From the NCBI GenBank assembly GCA_022510565.1, contig JAFLTE010000006.1, forward strand, positions 62,001-126,000: DNA of 64,000 nucleotides. Reading direction: 5' to 3'. The stretch comes from Lachnospiraceae bacterium (GTDB lineage Bacteria > Bacillota > Clostridia > Lachnospirales > Lachnospiraceae). Of this stretch, positions 42,031-50,830 are shown in pieces; position 1 is the stretch's first letter; the number at the start of each line of letters is the position of its first letter. A program made the position numbers and the translations under genes. The notes under the pieces were generated by a model. That model had not been told where the DNA came from and ran no database searches. It worked only from the letters and a program-made list of their open reading frames with translations.

Positions 42031-44268
42031 TTACGACAGCGTCGCAATTCCCTTCAGACGAATATCCTCGCTGGACGCACCGATGAGAATCTCATAATCT
42101 CCGGCATCTGCGATAAAATTATGCAGAGACTCGTCAAAGTACGCAAAGTCTTCTTCTTTTAAAGTCACGGTTACTTTTTTGGATCTGCCCGGAGCAAGTT
42201 CCACTTTCGTGTAAGCCTTCAACTCCTTGTTGGGTCTGTCTACCTTGGGCATAATAGGCGCGATATAGACCTGCGCAACTTCCGCTCCCATTCGTTTGCC
42301 CATATTTTTTACCGTAAAGGTCAGTTTTACATCCCTGCCTTTTTCAGCTTTCAGCGCCAACCCGCTATATGTAAATTGGGTATAAGAAAGTCCGTGTCCG
42401 AAGCAGAACGCCGGTGCGATACGCTGTCTGTCAAAATAGCGATAACCGCAGTAGAGTCCTTCCTCCAATTTAATGGAACCCCACACACCAAACTGTCCGT
42501 TCTTAGCCGTAACGCAATCCTCATACTGATTGGGAAAAGTCTCTGTCAACTTACCGGAGGGATTAATATCTCCGAAGATAACCTTTGCAAAAGCATTGCC
42601 CGTTTCCATACCGGCATAGTAACTCCAGAGAATCGCCTGTGCCTTATCCTTCCAGGGCATCTCCACCGGAGAACCGCCGATGAAGGTTACAATCAAATCT
42701 TTTCTGACTTCCAGAAGCGCCTCAATCAACATATCCTGCTCGTAGGGCAGCTTCATATCGGTACGGTCAAATCCCTCGCTGTCAATGTCATGGTTCAGAC
42801 CTCCTACAAAGATAACCGCATCCGCATCCTTAGCTGCCTCAATTGCCTCAGCAAAAAGCGCCTTATTCTTCTCGTGAATCTCTTCCTTTTCTTTCTCCAG
42901 GTTTGCCAAACGCTCTTCTTCTCCACGCCGATGCGCAGCATTCTGCGTACTGTCATCTTCTCTGGTCAACATACCGACATCCGAATTGCTTAAATCATCC
43001 AGACTGTCCGCCTGCCAGTTATGGTCGAAGGTTTTAAGCTTATCGGGGACATAATAACCCTTTACGTACCGGACCTGCGTGTTGCCGCCCAGATAACACT
43101 TCAGCCCCATCAGCGGACATATCTCATACAACGCCTTGATTTCCCCGCTTCCGCCGCCGTTAGAATGAATCTTAGCAGCATTTTGTCCAATCACTACCAA
43201 CTTCTTAATTTTGGAAGCATTGAGCGGCAGACACTGATTCTCATTTTTCAATAAAATCATGGATTCTTCCGCAATGCGCAAAGTCACCTCTCGATGAGCC
43301 GGCGTATTGTAGGTGCCGGGTTTACGGGCGGATTTCTCCTTGCCAATCATCTTGAGACGATACATCATCCGAAGAAGATTACGCACTTTAGCGTCAACTA
43401 CCTCCTCGGAAATCTCACCCTTCTTAATGGCTTCTTTCAACGGATTCGCTAAATTATAGTTTTCAAAATCTGAGAAGACCGACATCTCCAAATCCAAAGA
43501 GCACTCTGCCGCTTCTTTGGTTTTATGAACACCGCCCCAGTCACTGATTACTACGCCGTCGAATCCCCATTCGTCGCGCAGCACCCGATCCAGAAGCATC
43601 TTATTCTCGCAGCAGTGATACCCGTTGACCTTATTATAAGCACCCATAATGGAATAGGATTTTCCTTCCTGCACTGCTGCCTTGAACGCCGGAAAATAAA
43701 GTTCATATAACGTCCGCTCGTCAATCTCCTCATCCACCATCAGACGATCTGTCTCCTGCACATTGGCCGCAAAATGCTTCACACACGCCGCCACATCATT
43801 CTCCTGCACACCTTTAATAAGCGGTACGGCAATCGTTGCCGTCAGCTTAGGGTCCTCACTCATATACTCAAAATTCCTGCCGCACAACGGACTGCGCTTA
43901 ATGTTGATACCCGGCGCCAGAATAACGTCTTTGCCGCGTCCTCTCGCCTCTGCGCCAAGTACCTTACCCATCTCATATGCCATGTATGGATTCCATGTGG
44001 ACGCAAGAGCACTGTTACTCGGCAGATACGACACGTTGTCATCATTGTTGCCAGCCGAAAACCACCTGTCGCTCATAAATTCTTCCCTGACACCCATCGG
44101 ACCGTCGGAAGTCACGATACCCGGAATACCCAGTCTCTCCACACTGCCGGACTTAAAAAAGGCCGCTCCGTGAATCATGGAAAGCTTTTCGTCAAGCGTC
44201 ATCTTGCCGAGGAGCTTTTCAATTTCCTTTTCTGTTTTCTTGGTATTGTTCTTTGTGTCCACTTTCAT
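42031..44268 (-). CDS. GH3 beta-glucosidase / beta-xylosidase
   Basis: 745 residues, no signal peptide (cytoplasmic). The N-terminal barrel contains VTSDGPMGVR, NIKRSPLCGRNFEYMSEDP and CVKHFAAN; the nucleophile is Asp243 in GVVISDWGGVH. The alpha/beta sandwich domain (about 345-590) includes KKLVVIGQNAAKIHSNGGGS and the FVGGLNHDIDSEGFDR segment, interrupted by a charged helical insertion (about 460-490). A fibronectin-III-like domain ends the protein (GAEVAQVYI). It likely removes glucose or xylose from the non-reducing end of imported oligosaccharides. It follows GH127 after 76 bases. Confidence 0.93.
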   Translation of the reverse strand: MKVDTKNNTKKTEKEIEKLLGKMTLDEKLSMIHGAAFFKSGSVERLGIPGIVTSDGPMGVREEFMSDRWFSAGNNDDNVSYLPSNSALASTWNPYMAYEMGKVLGAEARGRGKDVILAPGINIKRSPLCGRNFEYMSEDPKLTATIAVPLIKGVQENDVAACVKHFAANVQETDRLMVDEEIDERTLYELYFPAFKAAVQEGKSYSIMGAYNKVNGYHCCENKMLLDRVLRDEWGFDGVVISDWGGVHKTKEAAECSLDLEMSVFSDFENYNLANPLKEAIKKGEISEEVVDAKVRNLLRMMYRLKMIGKEKSARKPGTYNTPAHREVTLRIAEESMILLKNENQCLPLNASKIKKLVVIGQNAAKIHSNGGGSGEIKALYEICPLMGLKCYLGGNTQVRYVKGYYVPDKLKTFDHNWQADSLDDLSNSDVGMLTREDDSTQNAAHRRGEEERLANLEKEKEEIHEKNKALFAEAIEAAKDADAVIFVGGLNHDIDSEGFDRTDMKLPYEQDMLIEALLEVRKDLIVTFIGGSPVEMPWKDKAQAILWSYYAGMETGNAFAKVIFGDINPSGKLTETFPNQYEDCVTAKNGQFGVWGSIKLEEGLYCGYRYFDRQRIAPAFCFGHGLSYTQFTYSGLALKAEKGRDVKLTFTVKNMGKRMGAEVAQVYIAPIMPKVDRPNKELKAYTKVELAPGRSKKVTVTLKEEDFAYFDESLHNFIADAGDYEILIGASSEDIRLKGIATLS

Positions 44269-44344
44269 AAATATAAGTCCTTTCTGAATCTATGTAATCA
44301 TTTGAGAATAGTTATAGTATATAGGGAAATAAAATCAGATACAA

Positions 44345-46285
44345 TCATAATTTTTCCGGAATCCACACCCGCATCTGATTAAGTCCTCTGTTTCCCCATG
44401 CGTAATAAGGTACCATCGTAATCCGGCACGCTTCCGCTATCGGCGCCTCGTAGCTGTACAGCTCATCGCCAACCTGCTCTCTGTAGCCTTCTGCATACAA
44501 TTCCCGTATTCCGCACAGTTTACCCGGCAGATAATCGCCAACCGTAACCTCACCGCCTTTTTTCAGAGAAAGGGAAAGAATATCGTCGTCATTGTCAACG
44601 CCCTCCACACAGTAAATAAGAGGTCCTCTCTCCACTGCGGCCTTGCCTGTGTTGGCGGATACCTTGTTGCTCGTATAGATTCTCCGTACAGACATGTCAA
44701 ACTCCACCGTTACCTCATCCTCTGTGCGGAAATTTCCCTGAAGATATGCATACCCGTCCTTCATCTCATACTTGGCGGCAACTCCGTTTATACTGATTGT
44801 GGTTTCTTTACTCCACGCCGGTATACGAACGGCGAGCTCTACGGTCATAGCCTCTTGCTGTGGCGCAAAATGGTAAACAATTCTATTATCGTATGGATAT
44901 TCCGTCTGCAGTGTAATTTTACCGCCCAATGATTCGCTTAAATCAAGAGTGCCGCTCACGAACAAATTGGAATACAGAACGCCCGAAACCATATGCCATG
45001 CATACTCCGCCAGAGAGGACAACAGTCTGGCCACATTGGGCGGACAGCAAGCACAGGCAAACCATTTCGGTCTGACAGGCAGCGTATGCCGATGGGTCTG
45101 CGCCTCCCCGGAAATACCCGGCAGTGCCTCCAACGGATTCACATAGAAAAATCTGGTACCGTCAAGCTGCATCCCCGCCAGCACACAGTTGTACAAGGCG
45201 CGCTCCATAACATCCGCATATTTGCCGCTTCTGTCCAGATACAGCATTTTATTGGAAAAGAAAATCAGCCCTATGGCGGCACAAGTCTCTGCATATGCTG
45301 TATCGTTGGGCAGATGATAGTCTTTGGTAAAAGCTTCACCCTCGTAAGCGGATCCGATTGCACCTGTCACATACATCCTGCACTGCGTAATGTTATTCCA
45401 GAGCGTCTTGCAGGCTGCTACCAAACTTGCATCTCCAGTCTCCAAAGCCGCATCCGCCATGCCGGTATAGAGATACACAGCCCGTACCGCGTGCCCCACG
45501 GCTTTGCTCTGCATTCTGACGGGCGCCGCATGCTGCGCGTACTCTTTATCAATAGGGTGATCGGGGGCAAAGCCCCACACGGACCAGGGAGTTTTCTTTT
45601 TTTCCTGGCTGTAATAATCGCTGTTGACACCGCGCACATTAATGAAATGCAATGCCAACTCCTTATACTTTTCTTCTCTTGTGCAGCGATACAGCCTCAT
45701 AAGAGCCAGCTCTATCTCCGGATGCCCCGGATATCCCTCTGCGCCCTCCTCAATAAAATGCCGATAAATATGATCAGCCATGCTGCACATTATCTTAAGA
45801 AGCTCCGTCTTACCTGTGCATTCCGCATAGGCAACAGCCGCCTCAATCATATGCCCTGCGCAGTATAGCTCATGCGCTTCGTGGAGATTCGCCCATCTTT
45901 TGTCAGGCTCTTTAACTGTAAAATATGTATTCAGATAGCCGTCCTCATGCTGTGCCTGCCCAATCAACTCAATAATCTCATCACATCTTCGCTCAAGCTC
46001 TGCATCCGGACACTGCGCCAGCGAGTATGCTGCTCCTTCCAGCCACTTAGCCACATCGCTGTCCTGAAAAACCATGCCGTAAAACTCACCGGCACATCTT
46101 CCCGTGCGCAGTTTTTCTGCTGCCATGCGGAAGTTCTCAATACAGTGGCTCTTTTCCGCATCTTCAATGCGGTCATTTAATGCATTCTCCTGATAAGGGA
46201 GCACAACTTCCCTTATAAGCTTTTCGTACCTTCCCCAGAAACCGTCTGTCACGTCAAACCTGTTAATAAATTTTAAATCACCCAT
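44345..46285 (-). CDS. GH127 beta-L-arabinofuranosidase
   Basis: 646 residues, GGAGG site, no signal peptide. The start FDVTDGFWGRYEKLIREVVL is characteristic of the family. The zinc/catalytic site known from Bifidobacterium HypBA1 (Glu, Cys, then Cys-Cys) is present as DTAYAETCAAIG (Glu333, Cys335) and CACCPPNVARLLSS (Cys413, Cys414). An all-helical (alpha/alpha)6 barrel is followed by two beta domains (from about residue 440). It releases beta-L-arabinofuranose from plant glycoprotein or pectic oligosaccharides. Paired with the GH3 gene downstream. Confidence 0.93.
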   Translation of the reverse strand: MGDLKFINRFDVTDGFWGRYEKLIREVVLPYQENALNDRIEDAEKSHCIENFRMAAEKLRTGRCAGEFYGMVFQDSDVAKWLEGAAYSLAQCPDAELERRCDEIIELIGQAQHEDGYLNTYFTVKEPDKRWANLHEAHELYCAGHMIEAAVAYAECTGKTELLKIMCSMADHIYRHFIEEGAEGYPGHPEIELALMRLYRCTREEKYKELALHFINVRGVNSDYYSQEKKKTPWSVWGFAPDHPIDKEYAQHAAPVRMQSKAVGHAVRAVYLYTGMADAALETGDASLVAACKTLWNNITQCRMYVTGAIGSAYEGEAFTKDYHLPNDTAYAETCAAIGLIFFSNKMLYLDRSGKYADVMERALYNCVLAGMQLDGTRFFYVNPLEALPGISGEAQTHRHTLPVRPKWFACACCPPNVARLLSSLAEYAWHMVSGVLYSNLFVSGTLDLSESLGGKITLQTEYPYDNRIVYHFAPQQEAMTVELAVRIPAWSKETTISINGVAAKYEMKDGYAYLQGNFRTEDEVTVEFDMSVRRIYTSNKVSANTGKAAVERGPLIYCVEGVDNDDDILSLSLKKGGEVTVGDYLPGKLCGIRELYAEGYREQVGDELYSYEAPIAEACRITMVPYYAWGNRGLNQMRVWIPEKL

Positions 46286-46329
46286 GCTTATTCCTCCATT
46301 GTAAGATGTGATTGAGATTTTATGGAAAT

Positions 46330-47076
46330 TTACCGCTTCATCCCGCGTATCTTGGATTTATCCTCCGCAGAGACACAGTGGGATTCTACGATTTTCTGAA
46401 GCGCTTTATGATAAGTAAAATCGTTCAATACTTCCGGATTCCCGCGCATATCTTGAAGATAGCGCTCTGTTTCCGTAGGATTTTTTACGTAACAAATGGA
46501 AATCGCCCAAGCCAGTCCCATTTCTACATAATATGTATGATTCCTCTCTCCGATTGCATTGAATATCGGAAACAGAAGGTCAAAATATTCTTCATTAATA
46601 TAGTAATTGATAATCATTACAATCCCGAATCGAATCGTAAACTCCTGCTCGGCAGTCAGATACTCCTGCAAAAAGTCCCACATCTGCACAGGATACTGCT
46701 TCGTAATCTTTAAGCCTGCACAAAAACTGTCACAGGTAGACCAGTTTTTTATCTTCGGCACATATCTTTCGATATAATTGAAAATTTCTGCAAGTTGCAT
46801 ATCCTTTTCTGCTTTGAGATTTCCAATCACCATTCCCTGCAGAAAGATTTCTTCCGTATATTCTTCACCATGGCAGGACGCTAACGCCGTATCCAGATAC
46901 ATGCGCCCATATCTTTTCCATATTTGCTTCGCCATCTTTCGCAGCTTGGGCAGCCTGACTCCCAGCAGATTTTCTCCTTCCGGCAGCAGTTTTGCAGAAA
47001 ACTCCCGATATTGCGGCTCCGCCATGGAAAGTAAATCCTCCCGTATTTTACATAGCATTTCATCTTGTGGATTCAT
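46330..47076 (-). CDS. AlkD-like DNA alkylation repair protein
   Basis: 248 residues of HEAT-like helices: LGVRLPKLRKMAKQIWKRYG, EEIFLQGMVIGNLK, WSTCDSFCAGLKI and RFGIVMIINYYIN then ALQKIVESHCVS, a layout typical of the AlkD/AlkC-type DNA alkylation repair family. AlkD glycosylases remove alkylated purines by using a HEAT-repeat cleft. The gene lies 44 bases upstream of GH127, but the function is unrelated to sugars; shared transcription is likely but may be incidental. The start has only a weak ribosome site. Confidence 0.85.
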   Translation of the reverse strand: MNPQDEMLCKIREDLLSMAEPQYREFSAKLLPEGENLLGVRLPKLRKMAKQIWKRYGRMYLDTALASCHGEEYTEEIFLQGMVIGNLKAEKDMQLAEIFNYIERYVPKIKNWSTCDSFCAGLKITKQYPVQMWDFLQEYLTAEQEFTIRFGIVMIINYYINEEYFDLLFPIFNAIGERNHTYYVEMGLAWAISICYVKNPTETERYLQDMRGNPEVLNDFTYHKALQKIVESHCVSAEDKSKIRGMKR

Positions 47077-47147
47077 GAGCGATTTTTCCTTATATATGTT
47101 AGGGTTATTATACCGCTGAAAGATTGAAATTACAATTATACAAAAAT

Positions 47148-47181
47148 AAGCCTTATGGTCTATTCCAGAACCATAAGGCTT
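47148..47181 (-). terminator. Intrinsic terminator after tRNA-Pro
   Basis: Perfect 12-base-pair stem AAGCCTTATGGT / ACCATAAGGCTT with a ten-base loop, followed on the minus strand by ATTTTTG. It begins four bases past the tRNA 3' end. Confidence 0.85.
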
Positions 47182-47184
47182 AAA

Positions 47185-47258
47185 TCGAAGCGACAGGATT
47201 TGAACCTGCGACCTCTGCGTCCCGAACGCAGCGCTCTACCAAACTGAGCCACGCTTCG
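47185..47258 (-). tRNA. tRNA-Pro (anticodon CGG)
   Basis: 74 bases. Acceptor stem CGAAGCG/CGCTTCG with the C1-G72 pair typical of tRNA-Pro and discriminator A; D-loop with AGTTTGGTAGAG; anticodon stem CTGCG/CGCAG around TTCGGGA, giving anticodon CGG; T-loop GTTCAAATC. CCA is not encoded. Confidence 0.95.
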
Positions 47259-47351
47259 ATATTTATACGGACAACTAGGATAATACAATATTTTATAGGG
47301 TTTTGTCAATGTTTCTGAAAAAATTATATAAATAAAAATATGCGAAAAAGC

Positions 47352-47645
47352 TTACTCATGCTTCATGGCTTCAACCATCATATGAATGGCTGATACCTGA
47401 AAGTCGGTCAAACCATCCCTGTCTATTACAATCAAATGTTCTTTTTTCCTGCCAACCAAATAATCAAGAGAACATTGATACAATCCTGATAATTTGATTA
47501 AAACTTCTGTTGATGGGGTGCGGTAGCCTGTTTCGTAACCGGCGACTATGGATGGCGAAATTTTTAAATAGTTCGCAACTTCCTTTTGGGAAAGGTTGAT
47601 ATTTTTACGGGCTTCTTTCAGTTTATCCGGTAATCCCTCAATCAT
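47352..47645 (-). CDS. XRE-family helix-turn-helix regulator
   Basis: 97 residues. The first 70 residues are an HTH_3 domain: LKEARKNINLSQKEVANYLK, ISPSIVAGYETGYRTPSTEV and LIKLSGLYQCSLDYLVGRK. The C-terminal 25 residues (LIVIDRDGLTDFQVSAIHMM) are a short helix. It is divergently arranged, 147 bases from a membrane protein gene, whose promoter overlaps an inverted repeat; it probably controls that gene and itself. Confidence 0.9.
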   Translation of the reverse strand: MIEGLPDKLKEARKNINLSQKEVANYLKISPSIVAGYETGYRTPSTEVLIKLSGLYQCSLDYLVGRKKEHLIVIDRDGLTDFQVSAIHMMVEAMKHE

Positions 47646-47688
47646 GCGTTATCCTCCTATGCTTATTGTGTATTTTAATTAATAATAT

Positions 47689-47751
47689 GCGCAATGGGCA
47701 CTTTAATCACGCGCTAAAAGTGTTGCGCTTTCATACTTATGGCAGTATAAT
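47689..47751 (+). promoter_or_regulatory. Promoter with overlapping inverted repeat (candidate XRE operator)
   Basis: Sigma-A promoter TTGCGC (47723-47728), 17-base spacer, perfect TATAAT (47746-47751). The -35 box is the end of a composite inverted repeat: GCGCAA (47689-47694) and CACTTT (47699-47704) on the left are mirrored by AAAGTGTTGCGC (47717-47728) on the right. A repressor bound there would block the promoter, and the divergent XRE gene is the obvious candidate. Confidence 0.6.
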
Positions 47752-47792
47752 GTATCAGTACAAATACTTTACTAGAAAAGGAGACTTAAATT

Positions 47793-48380
47793 ATGAAAGC
47801 GCATGAAACTGAAAAATTTGAAAAGTACGGAAGTTTTTTTTACCTATTGTTAATTGGTGTCGGCGTAGTCCTGCCTTTTGTTATTGCCTTGGGTACGTGT
47901 ATCTCAAGTGGTGAAATACGAGTTGATATACTATTGTCCATGACTCTTGTTTGGGCATTTATAGCTTGGATGTTTATAATCATGATGATTGCATATGGAA
48001 AGCTGACTACTGTTTTTGTAAATAAAACTGCCAAGGGTATTGATTCACTCCCCTATAATTTCAACAGCTCTTTTAGAAGCAGGGGCGGTGTATTGTACAT
48101 TGATGTGGAAAATGGAATGATTGGATTTATTTCCTCTTATAATCCTATGAAAATACAGATTTTTAATGCTGCCCGTATTGACAAAGCAGAGTCTATTGCA
48201 TCAGGGGCAACCGGAATCCGTTTTGTCTTTTATTTAGACGGAAAGAAAATTACTATGCCGACCTTGCTGACCAACAGAGTAGTCAGCACCAAATCCGGCA
48301 TTGGAGCCGAGGCTGTTTCCAAAGCAGACACTTTCGTTGGACTTCTGCAGGCCGCCAAACGTCAGGCGGAGGCTAAATAA
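47793..48380 (+). CDS. Membrane protein with cytoplasmic beta-rich domain, unknown
   Basis: 195 residues, AAAGGAGA site. Two membrane segments (about 14-38 and 48-68, the second AFIAWMFIIMMIA) are followed by a soluble domain of alternating strands (GGVLYIDVENGMIGFISSYN, PMKIQIFNAARIDKAESI, IRFVFYLDGKKITMPTL) that resembles a PH-like fold, and a Lys/Ala-rich helical end. No name can be given. It has the best promoter in this area and lies divergently from the XRE gene. Confidence 0.75.
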   Translation: MKAHETEKFEKYGSFFYLLLIGVGVVLPFVIALGTCISSGEIRVDILLSMTLVWAFIAWMFIIMMIAYGKLTTVFVNKTAKGIDSLPYNFNSSFRSRGGVLYIDVENGMIGFISSYNPMKIQIFNAARIDKAESIASGATGIRFVFYLDGKKITMPTLLTNRVVSTKSGIGAEAVSKADTFVGLLQAAKRQAEAK

Positions 48381-48421
48381 GGATGAGCTTTACATACTAA
48401 ATTCCGAAGTTAATACTCACG

Positions 48422-48450
48422 CTGACAATCACATTAAGAGACGTTATAGA
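48422..48450 (+). promoter_or_regulatory. Candidate promoter for the 48497 gene
   Basis: CTGACA (48422-48427), 17-base spacer, TATAGA (48445-48450), 47 bases ahead of the start codon. It could give this gene separate expression from the membrane protein upstream. Confidence 0.4.
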
Positions 48451-48496
48451 TAAAAGTCACTAAATAATTATTTTAAAGTGAGAAATGAGGATAATT

Positions 48497-49228
48497 ATGA
48501 AAGAAAAGTTTAAAAAAGCTTTAGAATTTATAGCCGTAATTGCGGCTATTTTGATAAGTACTTATGTGGTAAAAAATATTTCCGTTGAATCAATACTTAA
48601 GGGTAGTGAAGCGCCGGTCACATTAGCCATGACAGAGACCGGACTTCCGAAAGATTTTATAGGAAAACCGGCAGGTGATGATATCCCAAGGATTGAGAAT
48701 GCTAAGACTTGGGAGGATACCTGGCAGACCAGTTATGTGACAATTGAACCGATAGAAATCATATCTACCGGAATTGGAACCCGTCATCCCTGGATTGATA
48801 CTTATACCAGCAGCACCAGAAGAAGAGGGAGCAGAAGACGCGCCGATGTTACGAGCACGGCACTTGATGTTTTGGATGAGTATGCAGAATATTTTATACT
48901 GGAACTTCCTGATGAATCCTATATCCTGGCGCAGATGTCGACAGATGATGCCAGAAAGTTAACGGCCGGAAGAGAAATTACTCTTCCGGTAGGGCAGAAA
49001 TCTCCTGCGCATAGCCAGGTTCTTGCCAATATTTCAGAACTTTGCGTGGCGTATGATGTAAATACAGATGGGGTATTTTACTGCATTGATGATAAATGGA
49101 ATGAAGAGCATAATTTAACACTGACGTTAGTACACATAGGGATTATTGTTTTAACAACAATAGTAATTAGTGTAATTTTTATAATGCTTATAGATAAGGT
49201 TTTTAAGGAAAAGGCAGTACAGGGTTGA
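48497..49228 (+). CDS. Bitopic membrane protein with extracellular domain, unknown
   Basis: 243 residues; the ATG at 48497 follows GAGGA, which overlaps an ATG four codons earlier. Membrane segments sit at both ends (about 8-26 and 211-234), so about 185 residues face outside (positive N- and C-terminal tails inside). This domain contains a Ser/Thr/Arg stretch (SSTRRRGSRRRADVTSTA) followed by YFILELPDESYILAQMSTDD and ITLPVGQKSPAH, a beta-rich section. Function not recognised. Encoded after the XRE-linked membrane protein gene, same direction. Confidence 0.75.
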   Translation: MKEKFKKALEFIAVIAAILISTYVVKNISVESILKGSEAPVTLAMTETGLPKDFIGKPAGDDIPRIENAKTWEDTWQTSYVTIEPIEIISTGIGTRHPWIDTYTSSTRRRGSRRRADVTSTALDVLDEYAEYFILELPDESYILAQMSTDDARKLTAGREITLPVGQKSPAHSQVLANISELCVAYDVNTDGVFYCIDDKWNEEHNLTLTLVHIGIIVLTTIVISVIFIMLIDKVFKEKAVQG

Positions 49229-49288
49229 CAGTACTCTTTGGTGCGAGTATAACTGATTTTAGAAAATTTATCTATGAAGGTGTAAATT

Positions 49289-50479
49289 ATGGAATCATAT
49301 GAAGTACTGCGGGATCTTGCCATCATTCTGTTCTTCGCCAAATTTTGCGGCGTTTTGGCTCGAAAATGTAAGGCCCCGCAAGTTGTGGGACAAATTATTG
49401 CCGGTCTAATCCTAGGCCCGTGTGTATTGGGTTTGAGCAGTCAGACAGATTTTATTACCCAACTTGCCGAGGTGGGTGTTATTATACTGATGTTCGAAGT
49501 TGGACTGGAAACGGATTTAAAAGAATTACTAAAAACGGGACCGATCGCTTTTCTGATTGCGTGCGCCGGAGTCTTTGTTCCTCTGGTTATGGGCACGCTA
49601 TTATATATGGGATTCTACGGCGCAGCACCTTGGGGAAGCGAGAGCTTCTACAAAGCGGTTTTCATCGGCACGATTATGACCGCAACAAGTGTAAGCATCA
49701 CCGTCGCCTCTCTGCAGGAGCTCGGCAAAATTAAAAGTAAGGTAGGAACCACTATTGTCAGTGCGGCTATCATCGATGACGTAATCGGCATCCTTGTGCT
49801 CACTTTCGTAATCGGTTTCAAGAATCCCGAATCCAAACCCGGTACGGTATTGTTACAGACCATTGCATTTTTTGCCGTGGCCATTGTCGGTGGATATATC
49901 GTATATAAGGTGTTTTCTACATTGGATAAACGCTATCCCCACACAAGACGTATCCCGATCGTCAGTCTTGCATTTTGTTTTGCACTGTCATATATAGCCG
50001 AGAAATATTTCGGTATTGCCGACATTACCGGTGCCTACATAGCGGGTGTCGTGCTGTGCAGCTTAAGCGACAATGAATACATAGAACGCAAGAGTGATGT
50101 AATCTCTTATATGTTTTTCGGCCCCATCTTTTTTGCAAGTATCGGACTGAAAACTTCATTTGCCGCGATGAACGGTAAGCTGTTCGCATTCTGTATCTGT
50201 TTTGTTATTGTGGCGCTCGGTGCCAAGATTATCGGATGCGGTCTGGTCGGCAAAGCATGTAAATTTAATTTTTCAGATTCTCTAAAAATAGGTGTGGGTA
50301 TGATGACAAGAGGTGAGGTTGCACTGATTGTGTCGCAGAAGGGACTTGCTGCAGGTCTGTTAACGGCAGATTATTTCACGGCAGTCATTCTATTAATTTT
50401 GGTGTCGTCCATCGCAACACCGATTATATTGAAATTGCTCTATGTAAGGGACGAAAAAAAGTCAGGCGTTGCTGCCTGA
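49289..50479 (+). CDS. CPA2-type cation:proton antiporter
   Basis: 396 residues with 11-12 membrane spans from the start. KefB/NapA-type features: APQVVGQIIAGLILGPCVLG (first discontinuous helix), VGVIILMFEVGLETDLKELL, TSVSITVASLQELGKIKSKV and the ion-binding helix AAIIDDVIGILVLTFV with the paired Asp residues that bind the cation. A late helix has MMTRGEVALIVSQKGLAAG. No regulatory TrkA-N domain is attached. It likely exchanges Na+ or K+ for H+. The stop codon lies inside a terminator stem. Confidence 0.93.
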   Translation: MESYEVLRDLAIILFFAKFCGVLARKCKAPQVVGQIIAGLILGPCVLGLSSQTDFITQLAEVGVIILMFEVGLETDLKELLKTGPIAFLIACAGVFVPLVMGTLLYMGFYGAAPWGSESFYKAVFIGTIMTATSVSITVASLQELGKIKSKVGTTIVSAAIIDDVIGILVLTFVIGFKNPESKPGTVLLQTIAFFAVAIVGGYIVYKVFSTLDKRYPHTRRIPIVSLAFCFALSYIAEKYFGIADITGAYIAGVVLCSLSDNEYIERKSDVISYMFFGPIFFASIGLKTSFAAMNGKLFAFCICFVIVALGAKIIGCGLVGKACKFNFSDSLKIGVGMMTRGEVALIVSQKGLAAGLLTADYFTAVILLILVSSIATPIILKLLYVRDEKKSGVAA

Positions 50480-50484
50480 CTTTT
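50457..50484. terminator. Bidirectional terminator over the antiporter stop codon
   Basis: AAAAGTCAGGC (50457-50467) and GCCTGACTTTT (50474-50484), perfect 11 base pairs with a six-base loop. The antiporter TGA (50477-50479) is inside the right arm. It serves the converging antiporter (+) and trxA (-). Confidence 0.85.
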
Positions 50485-50498
50485 ATTTGATAGAAATT

Positions 50499-50816
50499 CT
50501 ATAATACTTCTTTGATTTTCGCTTCCAGCTCTTCCTTAGGCATCGCGCCCAACATGGAGACCGCTTCTTCGCCTTTTACAAAAATCTTCATAGTCGGAAT
50601 GGACATGACACCATATCTGGCCCGGATTTCTTCTTCTTCATCAATATTACATTTACCTACTTTAATCTTGCCGTCATACTCACCGGCAAGCTGCTCTATA
50701 ACGGGTGCCATCATCTTGCACGGTCCGCACCAGTCCGCATAGAAATCAACAAGTACCGGAATATCGGCTTCAAGTACCTCTGTGTCAAAATTCGCAGTTG
50801 TAAATTTGTGTTCCAT
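50499..50816 (-). CDS. trxA: Thioredoxin
   Basis: 105 residues from ATG at 50816 (AAAGGAG site nine bases upstream). Active site FYADWCGPCKMMAPVIEQLA and the cis-Pro loop YGVMSIPTMKIFVKGEEAV are intact. General thiol-disulfide reductant, recycled by thioredoxin reductase. Transcribed from trmB, which ends 15 bases upstream. Confidence 0.97.
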   Translation of the reverse strand: MEHKFTTANFDTEVLEADIPVLVDFYADWCGPCKMMAPVIEQLAGEYDGKIKVGKCNIDEEEEIRARYGVMSIPTMKIFVKGEEAVSMLGAMPKEELEAKIKEVL

Positions 50817-50830
50817 CGTTTTCTCCTTTC

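Noticed and set aside
41995-42045. Inverted repeat GCGACGC/GCGTCGC at the end of the GH3 gene
   Set aside because: Only seven base pairs with a long loop and no U-run; not enough to call a terminator.
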